Assembly (NCBI GenBank): GCA_001599355.1
Contig: BCGQ01000002.1
Coordinates: 137,554-201,553, forward strand
Direction: 5' to 3'
Length of the DNA stretch: 64,000 nt
From: Nakazawaea peltata
Taxonomy: Eukaryota; Ascomycota; Pichiomycetes; Alaninales; Pachysolenaceae
The notes beneath the pieces are model-generated. The model had not been told where the DNA came from. It ran no database searches and was given only the letters and a program-made list of their open reading frames with translations. The translations under genes were made by a program, and so were the position numbers. Positions 37,816-48,113 of this stretch are shown one piece after another; position 1 is the first letter of the stretch, and the number at the start of each line of letters is the position of its first letter.

Positions 37816-38633
37816 GGTGAGTCAATGGATGTGATGCGGAGTGACGATGCGATGTGATGATGCTGGCGATGCTGATGTGACAGTGCGATGTGAGCTCGAT
37901 GCAACGTGACTCGATGAGCTGACGCGTGAAGGTGATTGGCGTGGCGGTGACGACGTAACGCGTGGGTGGCAATTGGTGGCGCTTGATGTTATGATGTAGC
38001 GCTTACACTAAACTCAACGTAGTTCCAACTGTATACTACCGTAGCACACTATACTCCCCAGTATACACTGTAAATGATATGCTAAATATGATCAGAAGCA
38101 CCTTTCAATGGCGTCTCCTTCTTAATTTTAACCCCTTTTAATTAATTAATTGATAATTAAAGGAAAAAATCACCAATTATTCAGCGCAATGGTTAATAAG
38201 GCGTTGAAATGGAGGGGTGAGTAGTTGGGGGTTGGAATCAGTTGAAGAGTTGATGGGATGAGTAGTCGCGTGGTCGTGTAAAAGGTACAGAGAGTAGGGT
38301 TAGAGTCGTGTAAAAAGTTCAGAGAAGATACTTTGAGAGAAGTGTACGAAGTTCAAAAGAAAGTGAAAAGTTGAAATAGTCGTGCATAAATTACAAAAGA
38401 GCTTTCTAATAGTAGTGCAAATAAACCAAATATCAACTACGTATATTATAAATCAATATTTCGCTCACAAAACTCTCCAATTTGGTCGTGCATATAAGCC
38501 CAATCTCTGTCAAATCAATAAAGTGCTCTTTTATAGTCGTGCAAATCAATCAAATCTTTTCACGTAAACAATCAATTTCAATCCTGATCTAAACATTCAA
38601 CTCCCTCCATATCGATCAACAGATCTCGGTCTC
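37816..38633 (+). promoter_or_regulatory. Divergent APC1/MOB2 region with repeated GTCGTGYA motif
   Basis: No gene is seen. Close to APC1 there are GATG-rich degenerate repeats (37805-37920). On the MOB2 side the string GTCGTG(T/C)A occurs at 38273, 38305, 38379, 38485 and 38536, plus a one-mismatch copy at 38412, all on the + strand and usually followed by A/T. The last copy is about 90 bases before the MOB2 ATG. Likely transcription-factor sites, factor unknown. Confidence 0.45.
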
Positions 38634-39512
38634 ATGTCATTTTTCAGCAGTATCAGAGGTTTCGGAAGAAACAACAAGAAGAATAAACTCGGCACTTCAA
38701 ATGGTCCATCTTCAAACAACATCTCAGGCGTCCAACCTCCAAGCTCATTATATTCACTGAGTAGAAATGGGTCGGCGATTTCATTATCACGTCAACAATC
38801 ACCTAGCAAACAATCGGTGAAATCATTTCGCAGACAACAGCACCCTCAGCAACAGCAGCAACAGCAATCACAGCAACTTCAGTCTCAGTCACAGCCCCAG
38901 TCCCAGTCCCAATCGCAGTCTCAACCACCACCACTCTTCATTTGTGATCCGTACGTTAAAACTGCTCTTGTCAAGGGCTCATTCAAGACTATTGTCCAAT
39001 TACCTACATACGTAGATTACGGAGAATGGCTCGCATTGAATGTATTTGAGACTTTCACCCATTTGAATCAATTCTATGGTGTCATCGCCGACTATGTCAC
39101 CGTGGATCAATATCCAACGATGCGTGCCGGCCCAAACACAGAGTATCTTTGGTATGACAGTAATAATAGACCACTTTCGCTTCCAGCTTCTCAATATATC
39201 GATTTGGCTCTCACATGGATTTCACAGAAACTTAATGATCAGAATATATTCCCAACCAAAAGTGGACTCACTTTCCCTCCAACTTTCTTGAAAGATGTCA
39301 AGAACATTTGTAAACAAATGTTCCGTATCTTTGCTCATATTTATCATAACCATTTCGATAAGATCTTGCATTTAAGTTTGGAGCTGCATTGGAATTCTTT
39401 CTTTGCTCATTTTATTTCGTTTATCAAGGAGTTCCAGTTGGTTGAGAGGGCGGAATTGGCTCCTTTGTTACCATTGATTGAGAATCTTGAGGAGCAGGGG
39501 AAGATATATTAA
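38634..39512 (+). CDS. MOB2: Mob2, co-activator of the Cbk1 NDR kinase
   Basis: Binds and activates kinase Cbk1 in the RAM pathway (polarised growth, daughter-cell separation). 292 residues. The N-terminus MSFF...GFGRNNKKNK matches Mob2. A low-complexity Gln/Ser tract lies at about 65-102, and the Mob domain begins near 104 (VKTALVKGSFKTIVQLP, YVDYGEWLALNVFE, MRAGPNTEYLW, LPASQYIDLALTWI, FAHIYHNHFDKI). The CTG at 39384-39386 (residue 251) falls on the Ala of LSLEAHWNSFF. The Mob zinc ligands that vary in Mob2 proteins were not checked one by one. Convergent with RPO41. Confidence 0.96.
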   Translation: MSFFSSIRGFGRNNKKNKLGTSNGPSSNNISGVQPPSSLYSLSRNGSAISLSRQQSPSKQSVKSFRRQQHPQQQQQQQSQQLQSQSQPQSQSQSQSQPPPLFICDPYVKTALVKGSFKTIVQLPTYVDYGEWLALNVFETFTHLNQFYGVIADYVTVDQYPTMRAGPNTEYLWYDSNNRPLSLPASQYIDLALTWISQKLNDQNIFPTKSGLTFPPTFLKDVKNICKQMFRIFAHIYHNHFDKILHLSLELHWNSFFAHFISFIKEFQLVERAELAPLLPLIENLEEQGKIY

Positions 39513-40275
39513 TATGTGGAGATAGGCATATATAGATAATATAGGTATTGGTAGATAGATGTAGAGTACAAGCAGAGCACGCATGATAGAGCACGGATAG
39601 GCAGAGTTAACCTGACCCGAAGAGCTTCCATTAATTAAAGTTTATCATTAAGTTCATGCAGTATGCACAATCTCCATAAATTCTATTTTTTATCAGATTA
39701 GAAATCGATTCGGGATTTCAAACCTGATATCAAGTTTAAGATTAAAATCTGCCGCAGTTTCATTTCAATTAGAAGTTGCGAATAGTGAGAGGCACAGTGT
39801 ACACAACTCCTATATCACCCCTATATCACCTTCTTGGTATTTTCTATAGACAACTATATACAACTATAGACAACTGTAGAAAACTATATACAACTATAGA
39901 CAACTATAGACAACTCCCATATTATAATTACTATCTACCTCAATCACAGATAGACCGCTTAAGCCTCAACGTTTATCTACACCCCTACATCACTGTAATC
40001 ATATCTACATTTATCTATGTCGTAACTTATCTATATACATGCTATCGTTATAATGGTGTACATGTTTTGCGCTTGGTGTAATATAATGCTGAGGCAAGGA
40101 AAGAGTAGCTCCGGACGGACTCAGGACGGACTCAGAACGAACTCAGAACGAACCCAGGACACTGGCTCAACAAACAGAGATAGTGAGACGAAGTGATGAG
40201 ACTAAGTGATGAGACGAAGTGATGAGACAAGGTAGAGACAAGGTAGAGAGAAAGCCCAAGGTGGTCAATCGCACC
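39513..40275. repeat. Convergent MOB2/RPO41 spacer with three minisatellites
   Basis: Three unrelated short tandem arrays. The first is period 10 (caactataga), about seven copies at 39841-39915. The second is period 11 (ggacggactca, then gaacgaactca), four copies at 40113-40156. The third is period 13 (gagacgaagtgat), three copies at 40185-40223, with a short 11-base echo (agacaaggtag) after it. No gene is seen; the short frame at 39776-40081 spans the first array and looks spurious. Confidence 0.65.
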
Positions 40276-43200
40276 TCACGAAAAGAAATATGGACTCTCC
40301 TTCACAACCTCAACATCTAACTCCCCCTTCTCAGGAATATCAGGTAATCTAAACGGAGCCAAAACAGAAGCAAAAGTAGACGAAGCCCCCTTCTTCCCAA
40401 TAAACTCACTCATATCACATTCCTCCATAAAACTAATCGTAGTAACCATATTCTGACCCAGCTTAACTTCCTCAGGATCCAGTGATCTAAGAAGTTTACG
40501 TCTCTGGACTTCCAAATACAACTCATCGTAAACGGTCAATTTACGTCCCTTCAATTCACTCAAATGCAGCTTCAATTTCTCCAATTGACGGAAAACAGCC
40601 GAGTCCTTTGGAATCTGAACGATCTGGACGTAATCGGCATACCTTCTCTCGAACTCAGCCTTCAAATCTCTAATGATATCACTCTGATACAATCTGACAA
40701 ACTCCTCTCTCAAAGTAGCATTCATAATATCGACATCAGCAGCATGAGTCCAATAAGAGTCATGAACAGCAGCGAAATTGATCTGCTGTTCACCACATCT
40801 GATCGAACTTCTAAGCATATGAGTAGCATCAAGAGAATGAACAAAGTTAGGTGGTAAAGCACTCTGTTGTTTCTTAGAATCAACCGGGCTCACCATATAT
40901 GGATCACAAATGTAAACCGTCTGTAAATTGGTCTTCACTTGACGTTTAGATACCGCTCTATAAGGTTGAACAATCGGTAATCCCAACGGAGTAGTCCATA
41001 CTACAGTAGTAATCAAATCAGGTTTACGAACAGGAGTCTCTCTAGTCTCATCCTCATAAATATTGAACGACTTGGAGATCATCTTAGCAGCATCACTCAA
41101 CCAATCTTGAATAAGATGAGCCTTCTCGAACAATTCACGAATACTGGCAAACACCTGTTTAGTAAGATATCTCGATACCTCATTCAACTCCAACCGATCT
41201 ACAAAGACCTCGTCAATCTGTTTAGCGATCTGCTCACGAGCTCCTACAAAAGTGACTCCATAAACATTGGTCATGATAGTCTGTTTGACAACCTTTCTCT
41301 TGACATAAGGCTGGATCTTCAAAGCTTCAATTACACCCAGAGCAGCATCTGCATCGACTCTCTTCTGGACAAGTCCAGCTACAAAAGTATACACATCGGC
41401 CGGTCTCTCTTGAGGTACCAAATTGACCTGTTTAGCTCCAGCAAAGTCTCCTCCAAGTGCAGCATAATGTTGCAACCCATTACAAGTTCCATCCTGATGA
41501 ACAGGCTGATGACTCACAAACTTAGAAGGGTCCTCCATCTTACTCAGCTCCACTACCTCATACATAGCAGCCAACAGTTGCCATGGTTTATCAGCAGACA
41601 ACCAGAACGATCCCTCCTCACTCAACGGATCAACTACACTCTTCTCCATCTTCCCGAGATTCTCATCTACGAATTTTACTCTCTCCTCCAACGAAACCTT
41701 GTCGACTCCGAACAAATTCGACACATGGACCTTCAACCATTTCAACCCATGCTCTCCCAACGGTTTACCCTCCCAAAACATCAACAAACTACGAGTCAAA
41801 TCGTTCCCCAAATGGTTGAAATGAGGGGACAACGGGTAAGCACGGCCTCGGAAGTCAAGGTTATGAGGGAAATAGAACTTCTCCCCAAGGAACAGCCTGG
41901 CTATCTCCAATTTATAGTTGGTATCACACCTCATAGACCGGTTCTTGCCGAACTCATTCGAAGTTCTCTGCACTTGTTGCTTCCAATTCCTCATAACTTC
42001 CGGAGCAGAGCTCTTGGCTGGTCTAGGTGGATAAACTGGAGCTTCAACGACTCCAGGCATGTCCAAGAAGGGTCTCCCAGTATTCCAAATCTGAGCTATA
42101 ATCTTATATACACGTTTATTTACAGTCCAGGCCGTGTTTCCCAACACATTCAACCCGTCGTACACCTCTTGAAGTTGGCCGGTCTCGGAAGCAGCTCTCA
42201 AGTAGGCAAGTTGTTCCAGTGAGCTCTTGCTACGCAGCAAAAGCGACTTCGTAGTGAGGTATCCTCCATCTTTATAGCTACTCCAAGGCCGCGGCTTCAC
42301 AAGCATAGGCAATCCTTGAGGGGTTATAATGGAACCTACGTCATCTTTAGACAATTTAGTCAGAAACTCAGGTTGGAGACGGATTATTCCCACTTTAGTA
42401 CCGGAAACATACTGGAAACTATGGTAAAAAGCCGGGACGAGACCCTCTATCTCACGTTTGGAGACCGGGTCAGTCGCCTTGACCGAGATCTTGGCCACTT
42501 GCAAGAGCATAGAGATCAAAACCGACCCCAATTTAGCTTGAACTTCATGAGTCCATCCCAACAGAGGATCATCAAGGTTATCGGTAGCAGGACGACGACG
42601 TTTCAAGTACATCCTGGCCTTATTAGACCCTGTCTTGAAGAATTTACGTAACCTCTGCCTCTCCAACTTGTCCTCGGTCGATTTTAACCTCTCTTGAGAG
42701 TTGTACTCGGTCTCAATAGCCGATCCAACGGCAAGAACAGCTCTAGTAGTACGTAAACCAGAGACATGAGAAGCTGAAGAGGCCGAAGTCGACGAATTCG
42801 TCTTAAGAAGCTCCATGATAGTGATCACAGCCATCTTCTCAGCACTCACAAGGGATATAAATGGTGCATAGTACGCTCTCTCTCTATCAGAAATCTGAAC
42901 CGACTCCAAATCCCCACCTTTCTCTCCCTCTACGAGCTTCCTACAAGCCTCTACTTCCTGCTCGATCAACTTGGTCAACTCCTGCTGCCATTTATACAAG
43001 AAATGGTTGATATGAGAAGGTGTCGTGACGATACTCAACTTTTGTAACTGTTCATAGTCATGTTTCCATTTTTCACGAGCAGAATCGAGTCCAGACGTCT
43101 CTAAACGGAGCTGTCTTTCGTAATTGAACTGTTCCAAAGCTGCGTCGAATACAGGACGATCTTCAGGCAGGAGACTTTGGTATATGCTGAAGAAATCCAC

Positions 43201-44259
43201 CTCTTCCGTATCTAATTTCCCCACACTTTGAGGGTCTAAAGGTGTTGAACCGTTCAACTTTTCAGCGAAATTCGTGAGCAAATCTGACTTGTTTTTCGAC
43301 AGCAAAGCCATGATCGAATGACGGATAACTTTGAGTCCGAACGTATCTACAGCTCGTAAAGCCGTCTCATCACCTTTAGCCAACTCGGGCATCTCATCGA
43401 GTGAAAACTGACGCAGAATCTCGGCCGCTTGTTTCTCCCGTTCTTCACGCTCTTCTACAGTCTCTTCACCACCCTCCAAATACTCCCTCAAGTCAGCTGG
43501 AACCTCCGAAAGTGGCACAGAGTAATCCTTGACCAACTGACGCAAATTCTCCATCTGGAACACATCCGCTTGTCTCAACATCCCCTTGATATCTCCACGA
43601 TTACAATTCTCAAAATACATTTCAACTACATTTTGGTACCTTTTTGGGTCCTTAGACATGACGAAATCCACTACAATCGCATACGTACGGTCATCGAACT
43701 TGACCAGCCCGAAATGACTAACCATCTCCTCGAACCATCCCATATATTCGTCCACTTTGACCCCCTCTACCTGGCTCCATCTGATCAAATAACTGTTGAA
43801 AGCATCGATCATTGGGGTCTTATTGGGCTGGTTCTTGATCAACGTGTACATGGTGGACAATATGACACGGCAACGCTCCATATCACCGGATCTAAGACAT
43901 GCCGTGAACAAATTGTACGTCGTGACGATCTCCTTCGAGTAATAAGACACCTTGTTCTCTAGTTTTCTTTTATGGTTCAGCTGTTTTAATTGGTCGAAAG
44001 AGGGGCGAGAAGTGAGCGGGGCGGGCTGTGCTTCGTTCCTGAGACTCGTCATCAACGAAGCCATCACATCCGTGTCTCTGGAGAAATCATAGTACCCTGA
44101 GGAGGCGAGTTCGGCACCTTTTTGTGACTTGACGTTTGTGAAAAATCGGGTCATCCCGAGCGATCCTGGGGCGCCAGCGGCGGAAATGGTCGTTTTCGAC
44201 GCCGTTTTCGCACAAGATCTGATACTCAGTGATCTACTATGTACCTGGTATCTATACAT
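40276..44259 (-). CDS. RPO41: Mitochondrial DNA-directed RNA polymerase
   Basis: Single-subunit, T7-like polymerase that transcribes mitochondrial DNA. The open frame extends upstream to a TTG, but the first ATG is at 44259, giving 1327 residues and a basic presequence (MYRYQVHSRSLSIRS). The N-terminal extension with PPR-like helices lies around residues 100-250. The catalytic region has YFPHNLDFRGRAYP, palm motif A DGTCNGLQHY (Asp near 923), fingers KRKVVKQTIMTNVYGVTF and motif C HDSYWTH (Asp near 1167). LPPNFVHSLDATHM lies between the last two. All catalytic parts are present. Confidence 0.96.
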   Translation of the reverse strand: MYRYQVHSRSLSIRSCAKTASKTTISAAGAPGSLGMTRFFTNVKSQKGAELASSGYYDFSRDTDVMASLMTSLRNEAQPAPLTSRPSFDQLKQLNHKRKLENKVSYYSKEIVTTYNLFTACLRSGDMERCRVILSTMYTLIKNQPNKTPMIDAFNSYLIRWSQVEGVKVDEYMGWFEEMVSHFGLVKFDDRTYAIVVDFVMSKDPKRYQNVVEMYFENCNRGDIKGMLRQADVFQMENLRQLVKDYSVPLSEVPADLREYLEGGEETVEEREEREKQAAEILRQFSLDEMPELAKGDETALRAVDTFGLKVIRHSIMALLSKNKSDLLTNFAEKLNGSTPLDPQSVGKLDTEEVDFFSIYQSLLPEDRPVFDAALEQFNYERQLRLETSGLDSAREKWKHDYEQLQKLSIVTTPSHINHFLYKWQQELTKLIEQEVEACRKLVEGEKGGDLESVQISDRERAYYAPFISLVSAEKMAVITIMELLKTNSSTSASSASHVSGLRTTRAVLAVGSAIETEYNSQERLKSTEDKLERQRLRKFFKTGSNKARMYLKRRRPATDNLDDPLLGWTHEVQAKLGSVLISMLLQVAKISVKATDPVSKREIEGLVPAFYHSFQYVSGTKVGIIRLQPEFLTKLSKDDVGSIITPQGLPMLVKPRPWSSYKDGGYLTTKSLLLRSKSSLEQLAYLRAASETGQLQEVYDGLNVLGNTAWTVNKRVYKIIAQIWNTGRPFLDMPGVVEAPVYPPRPAKSSAPEVMRNWKQQVQRTSNEFGKNRSMRCDTNYKLEIARLFLGEKFYFPHNLDFRGRAYPLSPHFNHLGNDLTRSLLMFWEGKPLGEHGLKWLKVHVSNLFGVDKVSLEERVKFVDENLGKMEKSVVDPLSEEGSFWLSADKPWQLLAAMYEVVELSKMEDPSKFVSHQPVHQDGTCNGLQHYAALGGDFAGAKQVNLVPQERPADVYTFVAGLVQKRVDADAALGVIEALKIQPYVKRKVVKQTIMTNVYGVTFVGAREQIAKQIDEVFVDRLELNEVSRYLTKQVFASIRELFEKAHLIQDWLSDAAKMISKSFNIYEDETRETPVRKPDLITTVVWTTPLGLPIVQPYRAVSKRQVKTNLQTVYICDPYMVSPVDSKKQQSALPPNFVHSLDATHMLRSSIRCGEQQINFAAVHDSYWTHAADVDIMNATLREEFVRLYQSDIIRDLKAEFERRYADYVQIVQIPKDSAVFRQLEKLKLHLSELKGRKLTVYDELYLEVQRRKLLRSLDPEEVKLGQNMVTTISFMEECDMSEFIGKKGASSTFASVLAPFRLPDIPEKGELDVEVVKESPYFFS

Positions 44260-45006
44260 CGTCGATATGGTGGGTAGATACTTGGATAGATCTTGGTCTT
44301 GTCTTGGATTGTATAGTGAGAAGAGAGTTAAAAATTTTCTTCTCCGTTTGATTTTCTCCGGCTTGATTTTTTTTCTTTTTTTCTCCGGTAGGCAGGCAGG
44401 GCAGATGGGATTAATTGTAAAATGCTGTGGGCAAGACAAAGATAAGGGTATAGTATTGGGGGTAGTATGAGGGGGTCGAGAAGTCAGGATGTAGCGGTTA
44501 TGGTTGAATAGAAGGGAATGGAGGGGAATGTATGAGATCGTAGATGCAGGTGGAGGGCAGCAGAGCTGCCCTCCTGATACACTTCCTTCTCTCTTCTCCC
44601 TTCCTTCTTACCTGCCCTCTCTCCTGCCCTCTCCTGCTCGCTCTCCCTGTCTAATTTCTGCCCTCGCCTGACTCGCGCACCTTCGCCACTCCCTCATTTC
44701 CCTCATTTCCTTCCGTTATTTCTCTTTTTCCTTCCAGATTCGTCATTTGCTCCTGTGTGTTCTGTGTGTTCTGTGTGCTCTGTGTGCTCTTCGGCCTGCC
44801 TCTTCTCTGATCTTCTGTGCGCTGCCTTCTTTCCTGTCTTCTTTCCTGCCCTCTTTCCTGCCCTCTTTCCTGCCCTCTTTCCTGCCCTGCCCTTACGCTT
44901 ACCCGCTTCATGCCCGCGCACTTGCTCTGTTATCTCGATGGCGGGTTAATTAATCAATTCCATCCATTAATCATCAACAACATCTACCCCATCAAATCAT
45001 CTCATT
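44260..45006 (+). promoter_or_regulatory. Upstream region of RPO41 and SNF7, pyrimidine-rich with minisatellites
   Basis: Divergent region of about 0.75 kb. From about 44580 to 44900 the + strand is strongly C/T-rich. It holds a period-9 array (ctgtgtgtt-like, about four copies at 44754-44790) and a period-12 array (ctttcctgccct, about five copies at 44830-44890). The many open frames across it are low-complexity and not called. The T/C-rich strand is the sense strand of SNF7. Confidence 0.55.
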
Positions 45007-45684
45007 ATGTTCTCTTACTTCTTTGGAGGAAACCAAAAGACAAAGAATGACCCAAAAAAGGTCATCCTCAACACTAAAGAACATATCAACTTACTCAATA
45101 AAAAGTTGAAGCATATAGAAACTCAAATCGACGAGCAACAGAGTATAGCTAGAAAGAATGCCACCACCAACAAAGTACTGGCTCGTACGGCGTTAAAGAA
45201 GAAGAAGATGTTGGAACTGCAGACCGACAAATTGCAGGCTCAAATAGACAACTTGGAGACTCAGTTGTTCACCATTGAAAATGCAAGCTTGAACGTAGAG
45301 ACCATGAACGCCATGAAGAGTGGTGCAAAGGCCATGAAACAGTTGCATAAAGACTTTAATATGGACAACATCGAGGATGCCATGGATGAAGTACGGGAGC
45401 AATTGGATATTGGCGATGAAATTTCAGACGCTCTTTCCAGACCTTTGGGTAACCAAGAGTATGACGATGACGAATTGGAAGATGAATTAGAGCTGTTGCA
45501 ACAAGATGAACTCGACAAGAATGTTGTTGGTGAAGCTCCTGTTAAGAAGGTTACCGCTGCTCCTGCTGCTGATTTGGATTTGCCTGATATCAGTGGAGTA
45601 CCAAAGTTACCATCCAAGGCTACTGAGGAAGTCGATGAAGATGAGGAAGCTTTGAAGGCTTTACAAGCTGAGATGGGAATGTGA
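45007..45684 (+). CDS. SNF7: ESCRT-III subunit Snf7/Vps32
   Basis: Filament-forming ESCRT-III subunit needed for sorting into multivesicular bodies; in yeast it also takes part in Rim101 pH signalling. 225 residues. The basic N-terminal half has helices NTKEHINLLNKKLKHIETQID and TALKKKKM, followed by IENASLNVETMNAMKSGAKAMKQLH. The acidic C-terminal half has DEVREQLDIGDEISDALSRP and the MIM-like region at the end. Length and charge switch are typical of Snf7. Confidence 0.95.
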   Translation: MFSYFFGGNQKTKNDPKKVILNTKEHINLLNKKLKHIETQIDEQQSIARKNATTNKVLARTALKKKKMLELQTDKLQAQIDNLETQLFTIENASLNVETMNAMKSGAKAMKQLHKDFNMDNIEDAMDEVREQLDIGDEISDALSRPLGNQEYDDDELEDELELLQQDELDKNVVGEAPVKKVTAAPAADLDLPDISGVPKLPSKATEEVDEDEEALKALQAEMGM

Positions 45685-46172
45685 GGTATTTACATTAATT
45701 GATTGTTTAGTTATATTATAATTGATATAGGAAGATTATTGTGTAGTGTGTATTGAGTTACAGCTGACACTGCCTGCTGACCATGGCCTTCTTATCATGT
45801 GTCAGCTTATCATCCACCTGCTCTTCCTGCTCATCATCTCTCTAACATTTTTTATTATGGAAATTTAGGCTCAATTTTACCCTTAATTTTACGCTATTTA
45901 ATTTAATTTTTAAATTTCTTCTACTGTAGTCCGAATCAGATGTATCATAGCCTGTATCATCTCTGTTCTTACTGCTCCACAGTTCTTCTGTCCCCTCCTA
46001 TTCTCCACTACTCCACCCCTCCCCTAAAGTAGTCCTAACTACCAATAAGTCGTGCACTCCCAATTTCCATTTCCGGTAATCAAAAAGACCAGCGGGACAA
46101 TTTCCAGCCGTTTAAAACTGATCCAAAGGCGACCGCGACAACAACACCAACACATCCAAGTCATAACGCATA
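45685..46172. other. Intergenic SNF7/SED5
   Basis: Nearly 0.5 kb, AT-rich in the middle and pyrimidine-rich at 45960-46030. One GTCGTGCA copy lies at about 46051, the same string as upstream of MOB2. No gene is seen. Confidence 0.4.
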
Positions 46173-47225
46173 ATGAGTTCCTCTTACATGTCTAATGGAC
46201 CAGTTCATTCCATCCAGGATAGAACTTTGGAATTTCAACAATGTGTGAACTCATACAACCGGTTAAATAAATCCAGACTGAAAAATGGCTACCTGCCCAG
46301 CAAGGCAAATGGGCTGGGAACGACTCAGATCACCAAGACAGAGTTTACTAACCAGGCAAAGGGTATTGCCAAAGATATTGCACATGTTACTGATTTATTA
46401 TCCAAGTTAGCTCTTTGTAAGTAAACCCAATCATCACTTTACCACCACCTATACTAACTACTCTCTCCAGTGACCAAAAGAAACCAGTTCTTAGACGACA
46501 GATCCACAGAGATACAAGAATTGACATATGTGATCAAGCAGAACATCTTCAAATTGGAGAAATCTTTGAAAGGTTTAGCCGGACAAACTCAAAACCAAAA
46601 GGCAAATGATCAAATCGGTTTGCATACCCGGAACGTGGTACAATTATTGAATACACGAACCAAGAACGTGAGTGAGGAGTTCAAAACCGTACTAGAATTA
46701 AGACAAAAGACCGAGTTGCTGAATAAGACACGTAAGGAGCAGTTCTTATCGATGGCAAGCGAGTCTGTGCATAATGTAAATGATATCACCAAGCCTCTCA
46801 ACTCACCAAACCAAATCTCCGACAATCCTTTCCTCAATTCTCTTGATGAGGCTTCTGGACTGGGCAATGGGACCTTGAGCAGTGATCAATTACTTTCGAT
46901 TCCTGATCAATCTCAGCAATTGATGCTTTTGGAAGAACAACAACTGAACGTGTATTTGCAAGAGAGAAACCGTGCCGTAGAAACGATCGAAAGCACCATC
47001 AACGAGGTTGGAAATTTGTTCCAACAATTGGCATCGATGGTTAATGAACAAGGAGAACAAATCCAGAGAATTGATACCAATGTAGAGGATATTAGTTTGA
47101 ACATTCAAGGAGCTCAAAGAGAATTGTTGAAGTATTATAATAATATTAGTAACAACAGATGGTTTATGTTGAAGATATTTGCGGTGATTATCTTCTTCTT
47201 CCTTGTTTGGGTACTTGTAAGTTAA
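46173..47225 (+). CDS. SED5: Syntaxin-5 type Golgi t-SNARE, one intron
   Basis: Qa-SNARE for ER-Golgi and intra-Golgi fusion. Exon 1 is 46173-46416 and exon 2 is 46471-47225. The 54-base intron (46417-46470) starts GTAAGT, has TACTAAC and ends CAG. The joined 332-residue protein has the N-terminal IQDRTLEFQQCV peptide region, an Habc-type helical part and the SNARE helix ERNRAVETIESTINEVGNLF, followed by LASMVNEQGEQIQRIDTNVED. The C-terminal membrane anchor is at about 313-331. The SNARE helix is nearly the same as in S. cerevisiae Sed5. Confidence 0.96.
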
Positions 47226-48113
47226 TAAATGATATTAAGATGGGTAGTTGTAGGGAGGTGGTATGAGGGGGGTTTTAAATTAAGTGATCGTAGTGAAGAG
47301 GTGTAGAGTATAGTAAAGGGGTAGGGTAGGTAAGGTAGAGGGGTAGGGTAGAGTGGTAGGATAATGTAAAGGGGTAGGTAAGGTAGAGCGGTACGTTAAA
47401 GGGCTACGGTAGGGTATGGTAAAGGGGTAGGGTATGGTACCGTAAGGCAAAGGATAGGAAGGGGATAGAGGATAGAGGATAGACAATACACAGCACACAG
47501 TAGAGGGTACACAATAAGGGTACACAGTAGAGGATACACAGTAGAAGGTGAGGGTGGGTAGGCAGCAGAAGGTGAGCTACGGGTACACGATACAGGAAAC
47601 GAACACAGTACGCGGTAAACGGTAATGGGGTGCGTACAGGGTGAACGGTAAAGGGAAACGGTAAACGGTAAAGGGGTAAAGCTAAGGGGATAAAAGGATA
47701 AAAGGGCAAGCGAACGGCAAATCAAGGGCACGCAAAGGGCAAATTAATCAAGAACCTAACGAAAATCTTGCCCTCCCAGTACCCTTCTCTCATACTAAAC
47801 CCCCAAACACTTAACATCATAACACCAACATACCCCTCTTCTCAACTTCTCCTTTCTCCACTTCGCCCCTCCCCACCACCCCCCTCATATTCACCTCTTC
47901 CCTCCCTTCCATGCATTTTGCCCCTAATCTCTTATCGCGCAAACCTTAATTAAGCTCTATTCCCTCACTATTTCCCTCTCGTTCGATAAATTACCTCACT
48001 TTGTAGCAAAAAAAAATTTATCAGCGAGTTATTGAATCGACATTGGAGAAAGCAGCAGACGCAGAGGTGCAGGAAGATCTAAATAACCCTGAACCCTTAT
48101 CACATATAGTGCC
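47226..48113. other. Upstream region of the OPT gene with degenerate GGGTA-type repeats
   Basis: From 47290 to about 47680 the + strand is rich in irregular repeats of gtaaaggggtagggta and cggtaaacggtaa units. From 47760 to 48000 it switches to C/T-rich. GGGCAA(A/G) occurs at 47704 and 47737, with reverse copies near 47768 and 47917. No protein or RNA gene is visible. The repeats resemble telomere-like G-runs only superficially. Confidence 0.5.

Noticed and set aside
41107-42222. 371-codon open frame on the + strand inside RPO41
   Set aside because: It is antisense to strongly conserved polymerase motifs, has no recognisable domain, and arises from codon bias of the real gene.
44260-44439. 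60-codon N-terminal extension of RPO41
   Set aside because: It would start on TTG; the ATG at 44259 begins a good mitochondrial presequence.
44747-45050. Cys/Leu/Pro-rich frames upstream of SNF7
   Set aside because: They come from the period-9 and period-12 pyrimidine repeats and have no conserved features.
47290-47680. Telomere-like G-rich repeats
   Set aside because: The units are irregular (mixed ggggtaggg and acggtaa forms), are internal between two normal genes, and do not form a regular telomeric array.
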